DNA of 64,000 bases. Source: Sulfolobus acidocaldarius SUSAZ. Lineage in GTDB: Archaea; Thermoproteota; Thermoprotei_A; Sulfolobales; Sulfolobaceae. The stretch spans positions 1,706,621 through 1,770,620 of the forward strand of contig CP006977.1 in assembly GCA_000508305.1 (NCBI GenBank), read 5' to 3'. Below the pieces are notes generated by a model. The model did no database searches. It was not told where the DNA came from and saw only the letters and a list, made by a program, of their open reading frames with translations. Of the stretch, positions 59,220-64,000 are shown one piece after another. A program made the translations under genes and the position numbers. The number at the start of each line of letters is the position of its first letter. The first letter of the stretch is position 1.

Positions 59220-59616
59220 GTTGTAGATTATTGCTAAAGGATTATAAATAGATTGTTCTTAACATTTTAGACATTAGGAAATTTAATATGTTTGAAACTT
59301 TAATTATCTCTCATTCCTTACTCTGTATACTTTTAAACCCACCATACCATCAAAATTCCAAAAGAAAAGCCGAATAGAGTACACAATGGACGTCTACTGA
59401 CTATTTTTCAATCCAATTAGGTCTACCTAAAACCTCAGTCCATTCCACGTATAATGTGTTGCTAAGTCTCAACGCACACTAAGGGAATTTAATAGCCTAG
59501 TTTTCACGATCCTACTCTTTTACAGACTATATGTCTGATACCTAAAATATTAGGTTAAAACGTGACTATTTTGGAATGGAATCAATTTTATATATTTATT
59601 TAAAATTAATTAAAAC
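59220..59616. other. Divergent intergenic region (397 bp)
   Basis: AT-rich spacer between malic enzyme and the S9 peptidase gene. TATATATTTATTTAAA near 59590-59605 is the likely TATA region of the peptidase gene. I see no ORF or RNA. Confidence 0.35.
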
Positions 59617-61341
59617 ATGAATTACACAGAAATTATAAAAGGACTAGAGAGACTTATAAAGATACCCGAATACCATGTGCTAGGAAAACTCAGGGATAAT
59701 TTAGTCTTCTTCTCCACAGCTCAAGGTGTAACTAATATCTCAGCACTAGTCGGCACAAGAGTTGTTAGACTCACAAAGGAGCCCATAAGCTCTACATCTA
59801 CCCCCAAGTCGCATCTTGATTTCTTAGTTTTTGCCAGAGATATTGAGAAAGGGAAGGAAAAACATGCAGTCTATGCCTGTAATTTAAAGGGGGAGGAGTA
59901 TGAAATAGCATCGCCAAGAGTAAGGATAATGAGTCTTGCTTATGATGATAAAAATGTTGCTTTTGTGGGCTCAAGTGAAGACGGGACATATCTCTATGTG
60001 ATTGAGGAAGGAAAACTAAAGAAACTAAATAACGTTCCACCTTTTTCGTTTGTGATAGACATTGAAGCTAACCATATAACAGGCGTATCAGTAGTTAACC
60101 CTAGATCTCAAGATTTCTTCATTGCTGACCTAAGTGGAGAGCTGAAGATCTTAACACCTAAGCAGGGTAGTGTAAATCAACCGTATCGGATAAAAGGGAA
60201 TAAAGTTTACTTAGCAAGCGACTATGAGAACATTGGTGAGAGTTACTGGATATATACGTATGATTTAACTTCCAGTACTTATGAGAGAGTGGATTTTCCG
60301 GAAAGAGATATCTATCAGTACAAGCCTGTGGAGATATTTTATGACCCTGAGGATAAGCTAATAATTAGTAAGAGGGATGGAAGAGAAAATTTGTTTTTGA
60401 ATGGTAAAATGATTAATACTATTCCTGGAACCCTGACTGGAGCTACAGTAATTGATAATTACATTTACTTTTCACACTCTTCATTGGTTTCACCACATAA
60501 AATATACAGGGTAGATAAGGAGGATGGTAAGGAGGATGTTGTGGTTGATAATGAAGAGCATATAGATCTGGGACAGGTGGAATATGTGAAAATACAGAGT
60601 TATGATAAAGTAGAAGTCCCTACATACATTATAAAGTCTAAAGTGGGAAAAGTTCCTAGCACAGCAGTAGTGTATGTACATGGTGGACCATGGGGAGAAA
60701 TTGATGATAGGTGGAATTCAATAATTTCCTCATTACTTCTATTTGGATATCATGTGGTAGCACCTAACTTCAGAGGGTCAACTGGATATGGGAGTAAGTT
60801 TTACTTAATGGATATTGGAGATCCAGGAGGTGGCGATTTGATGGATCTGGTTAAGGTAAGGGATTACACTGTAGAAAAAAAGATAGCCGAGAAAGTGGGA
60901 ATAATGGGTTATAGTTACGGCGGTTATATGACCTTATTGGCACTGGGAAGGGAACCTGATAAATGGGATTTTGGTGTCGCAGGAGCCTCAGTAGCGGATT
61001 GGAGCGAGATGTATGAATTATCTGATTCTACATTTAAAGGATTTATAGAGTTACTCTTCAATGGAAAGAATTTAGACTTAATGAAAGAGAGATCTCCTAT
61101 CACTTACGTTAATAACGTTAAGGCTCCTGTATGTATTATACACTCACAAAACGATAGTAGAACCTTTCTCAGTCCTGTAATAAGGTATGTCCAAGAGCTA
61201 CATAAGGCTGGGAAGAGTTTTGAGTTTCACGTTGTCCCCGATGCAGGTCATGCAGACTACACGGTGGACGGTCTCATAAATTTTACACTGCCTGCAATTA
61301 TGTTCCTAGAGAAGTTGGGTAAAAAGTGGGAGAAAAACTAG
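59617..61341 (+). CDS. S9 family peptidase (acylaminoacyl-peptidase/prolyl oligopeptidase type)
   Basis: A 574-residue protein with an N-terminal beta-propeller (~1-320) and a C-terminal alpha/beta-hydrolase domain. The oxyanion region is VYVHGGPWGEIDD, the nucleophile is Ser433 in GYSYGGYM, the catalytic Asp is in HSQNDSRTFL and the His in PDAGHADY. The family cleaves short peptides or acylated amino acids; the length fits archaeal acylaminoacyl-peptidases. No signal peptide, so it probably works in the cytoplasm. It precedes the PolB2 operon by about 150 bp with no evident link. Confidence 0.92.
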   Translation: MNYTEIIKGLERLIKIPEYHVLGKLRDNLVFFSTAQGVTNISALVGTRVVRLTKEPISSTSTPKSHLDFLVFARDIEKGKEKHAVYACNLKGEEYEIASPRVRIMSLAYDDKNVAFVGSSEDGTYLYVIEEGKLKKLNNVPPFSFVIDIEANHITGVSVVNPRSQDFFIADLSGELKILTPKQGSVNQPYRIKGNKVYLASDYENIGESYWIYTYDLTSSTYERVDFPERDIYQYKPVEIFYDPEDKLIISKRDGRENLFLNGKMINTIPGTLTGATVIDNYIYFSHSSLVSPHKIYRVDKEDGKEDVVVDNEEHIDLGQVEYVKIQSYDKVEVPTYIIKSKVGKVPSTAVVYVHGGPWGEIDDRWNSIISSLLLFGYHVVAPNFRGSTGYGSKFYLMDIGDPGGGDLMDLVKVRDYTVEKKIAEKVGIMGYSYGGYMTLLALGREPDKWDFGVAGASVADWSEMYELSDSTFKGFIELLFNGKNLDLMKERSPITYVNNVKAPVCIIHSQNDSRTFLSPVIRYVQELHKAGKSFEFHVVPDAGHADYTVDGLINFTLPAIMFLEKLGKKWEKN

Positions 61342-61488
61342 TAATGAAGGGAGAACTATATACTGAAGGAGAGAAGCTTTTATATTTTATAATGATAATA
61401 CCTTAATAGTAATTTAGATCGTATTACTTTTTAAGTATTATACAAAAAGTTTAAAAGAATAATTTCGATTACCTCTCTAAAATCTTAT

Positions 61489-61752
61489 TTGGTTAGTACT
61501 AGAGATTATCATATGGGTAGGACGCAACCATCATTTACCAGAGCAGTTGATGCAGAGTTAGCAAAGCTCCTCAGACTTAGTGAGAGAATTGGTTATCCGT
61601 GTTTCAGAGAGGTGATAGTAGAGGCTACGAAGAGGGTCAGGGATTTTCAGAGTGCTTTATACGATGAAGTGACAGACCCACAGGAGATTGTCTTTCTTGC
61701 GGTAATTTCTGTGTTAGCTGAAGGTGCTTGTAATGGAAGGATATCTCGTTGA
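61489..61752 (+). CDS. Small helical protein of the PolB2 operon
   Basis: An 87-residue ORF from a TTG; the ATG at 61513 (MGRTQPSFTRAVDAELAKLL) is an equally good start. It is rich in helices, with no motif I can name. A TATA-like AGTTTAAAAG near 61449-61458 precedes it, so it is the first gene of the operon. Its end overlaps the polymerase gene by about 20 bp, implying translational coupling. A regulatory or accessory role for the polymerase is inferred from this arrangement only; it might be a small DNA-binding protein. Confidence 0.65.
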   Translation: MVSTRDYHMGRTQPSFTRAVDAELAKLLRLSERIGYPCFREVIVEATKRVRDFQSALYDEVTDPQEIVFLAVISVLAEGACNGRISR

Positions 61753-63478
61753 TGCATTACCATCTTACAACAGTGTAGTCCTAGTCTTAGATGGATTCAG
61801 AAAGGTGAAAGTGAGGACAACATTTCCTATTTACGTTATCACTGATAGACCTGAAATGATAGCCCAACACCCCTCAGTGGTAAATTATAATGAGGAAGTA
61901 TGGAGGGACTTAGATGGCAGACAGATAAGGCTATACAGATTTGAGCTAACTGACATAAATGCGTATTATTACATAAAGAAGAGAGTTAAGACTGTAAATG
62001 AGTTACCCACTGTTATGTCGCAAGTCTTACATAGGCTAAATGCGTTACCATTTAGAAAGATCACTGTAGAGGAGAGTGGAAAAGAAAAGAGGAGTAGCGC
62101 AGAGAGGGTGGGTAACAGTAGTGCTAGGATAGAGCTCCACCCGGAGGAATTTCCAAAAGTATCCTTTGCAACAGTTACAAGTATTGACTGGTATGGACCA
62201 TCGCCCTATGGTAAGAGATATGTTGCAAACATCAATGGGGAGGAAGAACAGGAGGGGAAGATAGATGATTTAGACCTGAAAGTTGATGTGGCTGAGTGTT
62301 TCGGCATTGCCTGTGACAAGGTTAAAGCCTCGGTGAAGATAAGGAGTAAGAAGGCACCAGTATCTATCAAGGGATTAATAGAGTGGTCTCTACTGAGTAA
62401 GACTTTGATAAGGGAGTTGGAGAATTCGACAATAGGTAAAGCCTTAACTACGAATGAGGCGTGGATTGCTTTCCAGAGAAAGGTCATCATACCAAATGTT
62501 GTTCCAAGGGTAGAAAAAATGAGAACATTGGATGAATTAAAGGCTGTGGATAAGGGTGGGCTAGTTATTTTTCCTAGAGTAGGTTGTTATAATAACGTAT
62601 ACCAAGTTGATTTCTCCTCCATGTATCCATCATTAATAGTTAAATACAATATATCTGCTGAGACAGTGGATAAGTGTAATGATGTGGAGACTGAAATAGG
62701 TCATATGATTTGCCTAAAGGAGAAGGGAATAGTGCCAGAAGCATTGGAGTGGTTAGTTAATAGAAAAGAGGAGTTAAAGAAAGTCGATAAGGAGAGAGCA
62801 GAGGCGATAAAGTGGATTCTTGTTGCCTCATTCGGTTACCTAGGGTATAGGAACTCTAAATTTGGTAAAATAGAGGCTTATGAGTTAGTTACATATTTTG
62901 CACGGAAGACATTAAGGAGAACAATAGACTTAGCTGGGGAACATGGGCTGGAGGTTTTACATGGAATTATAGACTCATTGATAGTTAGAGGAGATAGGAT
63001 TAGGGAATTTATTGACCACACACAGCAAGTTACAGGGTTAAAACTGAAAGAAGAGAAAATGAAATGGGTAATCCTATTTAATGCTAAAGACGGAACCCCA
63101 TATCCAATGAGGTATTTGGGAAAATTAGAGAACGGAGAGATGAAGGTTAAGGGGTTAATCAGGAAAAATATGCCAAACATTGTTAAGGAATTTCTTGAGG
63201 ACGTGGTTGAGGTAACGGGTAAAGCTGACACATGTGAGCAGATTGATGTAGGTGAAATTGACGTTATTTACAGGAGATACAGACAACGGGTTGCTCATGC
63301 AGAACCAAAGGATTATGTATTATGGGTCAAGAGAAAACCTTATGTGAGGGGGGTAAGGGGATTTTATGACGCGAGGAAGGGTTATAAAGGAAGAGATGTC
63401 TTCTATTATCTAGACTATTTAGAGAGAAGTTATGAGGTGATACTCTCTGCTCTCAACGGGATTCTCGACCTTAGATAG
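61733..63478 (+). CDS. dpo2: Inactivated B-family DNA polymerase PolB2 (Dpo2)
   Basis: 581 residues from the ATG at 61733, chosen because GGTG at 61723-61726 is 6 nt upstream; a GTG at 61724 is also in frame. Motif A is VDFSSMYPS (about 293-300), motif B KWILVASFGYLGY (about 360-372). Motif C is HGIIDS (about 410-415) instead of YxDTDS, so the first catalytic Asp is lost. The exonuclease domain is degenerate: the ExoI DIE position reads SIDW. These are known features of crenarchaeal Dpo2, which, as I recall, is damage-induced and needed for error-prone tolerance in S. islandicus. The next gene overlaps by 32 bp. Confidence 0.92.
   Translation: MEGYLVDALPSYNSVVLVLDGFRKVKVRTTFPIYVITDRPEMIAQHPSVVNYNEEVWRDLDGRQIRLYRFELTDINAYYYIKKRVKTVNELPTVMSQVLHRLNALPFRKITVEESGKEKRSSAERVGNSSARIELHPEEFPKVSFATVTSIDWYGPSPYGKRYVANINGEEEQEGKIDDLDLKVDVAECFGIACDKVKASVKIRSKKAPVSIKGLIEWSLLSKTLIRELENSTIGKALTTNEAWIAFQRKVIIPNVVPRVEKMRTLDELKAVDKGGLVIFPRVGCYNNVYQVDFSSMYPSLIVKYNISAETVDKCNDVETEIGHMICLKEKGIVPEALEWLVNRKEELKKVDKERAEAIKWILVASFGYLGYRNSKFGKIEAYELVTYFARKTLRRTIDLAGEHGLEVLHGIIDSLIVRGDRIREFIDHTQQVTGLKLKEEKMKWVILFNAKDGTPYPMRYLGKLENGEMKVKGLIRKNMPNIVKEFLEDVVEVTGKADTCEQIDVGEIDVIYRRYRQRVAHAEPKDYVLWVKRKPYVRGVRGFYDARKGYKGRDVFYYLDYLERSYEVILSALNGILDLR
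63434..63441 (+). promoter_or_regulatory. Strong Shine-Dalgarno site before a CTG start
   Basis: GAGGTGAT matches the complement of the archaeal 16S rRNA 3' end over eight bases. It lies within the end of the polymerase gene, 5-6 nt before the CTG at 63447 that opens the RecA-like frame. Confidence 0.65.
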
Positions 63479-64000
63479 GATAATACAAAGAGACGAGATA
63501 GTTGAGTTCTACTCTACAGACCACAATTTACTCTATGAGTTCTATCATAGGGTAATAGTCGTCTCCTCTCCCGTGAAAGTGATCATAGTAGGGGAAAGAG
63601 GAGGGCTAAATCCCTTACTAATAGAGAGATTTAAGAGAATATTTCAGAGAGACGGAGATATTTATATCAGAAGAGCATTTAAGGTAGAGGATGTTAGACC
63701 AACCATTGAGGAGATGGGAGACGAGTTTATACTAATTAACCCTTATCATCACGGTAAGAACTACACAGAGATTGTGGCAGGGATAAGAAAGACTAAGGGC
63801 AGAAAATTCTTGTTCAGTAGTATGGATAGAGAGGTTAATGGATCATTATTTGGCTCCCATTCTGTACACTCTATGATTAGACTTGAAAGAGGCGAAAGAG
63901 GATTTAAGGCTATAGTGGTCAAGAGTGTTATACTAAAAGAGGTGGAAATACCCTTCGGATACTGGGAAATTTTCGGCAAAGATGAGGGAGAGGGCTTAAT
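63447..64000 (+). CDS. RecA/RadA-fold protein lacking Walker A, partial, CTG start
   Basis: The frame begins after a TGA at 63438 and runs off the window. It reads LLSTGFSTLDRII then DEIVEFYSTDHNLLYEFYHR, aligning with the RadA start (STGFxxLD...EIVExYGxxGSGKT), but the Walker A GKT is replaced by DHNLL. FILINP sits at the Walker B position, and SHSVHSMIRLERGERGFKAI matches the RadA C-terminal core. There is no ATG, GTG or TTG before 63573, which would delete the domain start; CTG at 63447 behind GAGGTGAT is the best start. It overlaps the polymerase gene by 32 bp. A non-ATPase RecA-like partner of PolB2 is inferred. Confidence 0.72.
   Translation, partial: MLSTGFSTLDRIIQRDEIVEFYSTDHNLLYEFYHRVIVVSSPVKVIIVGERGGLNPLLIERFKRIFQRDGDIYIRRAFKVEDVRPTIEEMGDEFILINPYHHGKNYTEIVAGIRKTKGRKFLFSSMDREVNGSLFGSHSVHSMIRLERGERGFKAIVVKSVILKEVEIPFGYWEIFGKDEGEGL

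Noticed and set aside
61461-61466. AATTTC near the PolB2 operon start as the ANTTTC damage-response motif
   Set aside because: The hexamer is short and common in AT-rich DNA and lies downstream of the TATA-like box, so I could not support it as regulatory.

Overview
The window reads as a chromosomal segment of a thermoacidophilic crenarchaeon of the Sulfolobales, almost certainly Sulfolobus acidocaldarius or a very close relative. The sequence is AT-rich. Many genes look leaderless, with a TATA-like box 24-30 nt before the start codon, and internal operon genes carry GAGGTG-type Shine-Dalgarno sites. Several loci match published S. acidocaldarius systems that I recall: the CUT2-type pentose ABC transporter with its ARA-box promoter, the divergent barR / beta-alanine aminotransferase pair with an intergenic region of about 170 bp, and the SacPox lactonase. 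No rRNA, tRNA, CRISPR array or replication origin was seen.

Layout. 1-12.5 kb: the 3' end of a membrane protein gene, four MFS transporters, three transcription regulators (MarR, Lrp-like, bacterioopsin-activator-like), an orphan molybdenum hydroxylase large subunit, and a coiled-coil protein with a 28-residue repeat. 12.7-15.8 kb: the pentose ABC transporter (xylG, xylH, xylF) behind an AACATGTT ARA box. 16-23.3 kb: an ABC exporter fused to a DUF1854-type domain, then an amidohydrolase / DUF59 / alcohol dehydrogenase operon and another MFS gene. 23.3-23.8 kb: a structured, non-coding stretch containing a decayed IS200/IS605-like element. 23.9-36.9 kb: a nitrogen and amide catabolism zone (DmpA-type peptidase, SDR, two M20 hydrolases, ureohydrolase, barR and beta-alanine aminotransferase) interleaved with transporters. 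37.5-50.3 kb: SacPox, a glutamine synthetase-like ligase with an amidohydrolase, then 4-hydroxybutyryl-CoA dehydratase, ferredoxin-NADP reductase, an NADP-type alcohol dehydrogenase, two acyl-CoA ligases and malonyl/succinyl-CoA reductase, a set that fits the 3-hydroxypropionate/4-hydroxybutyrate (3HP/4HB) cycle. 50.3-61.3 kb: a CPA2 antiporter split by an in-frame TAG, an amino-acid permease, a FAH-family hydrolase, an MBL hydrolase, a TauE-like permease, a formamidase, a GNAT protein, malic enzyme and an S9 peptidase. 61.5-64 kb: a tightly overlapping operon of a small protein, the inactivated B-family polymerase PolB2/Dpo2, and a RecA-fold protein that has lost its Walker A motif and appears to start at CTG.

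How the genes work together. The region is rich in secondary transporters and in enzymes that hydrolyse amides, peptides and lactones, which suggests scavenging of organic nitrogen and carbon. Beta-alanine transamination would yield malonate semialdehyde, and the malonyl-CoA reductase and 4-hydroxybutyrate enzymes nearby belong to the same C3/C4 chemistry. The last operon is the most system-like part: a catalytically degenerate polymerase plus a degenerate RecA-like partner recalls the bacterial ImuA/ImuB mutasome. All functional calls are from reading motifs by eye; no database search was possible.
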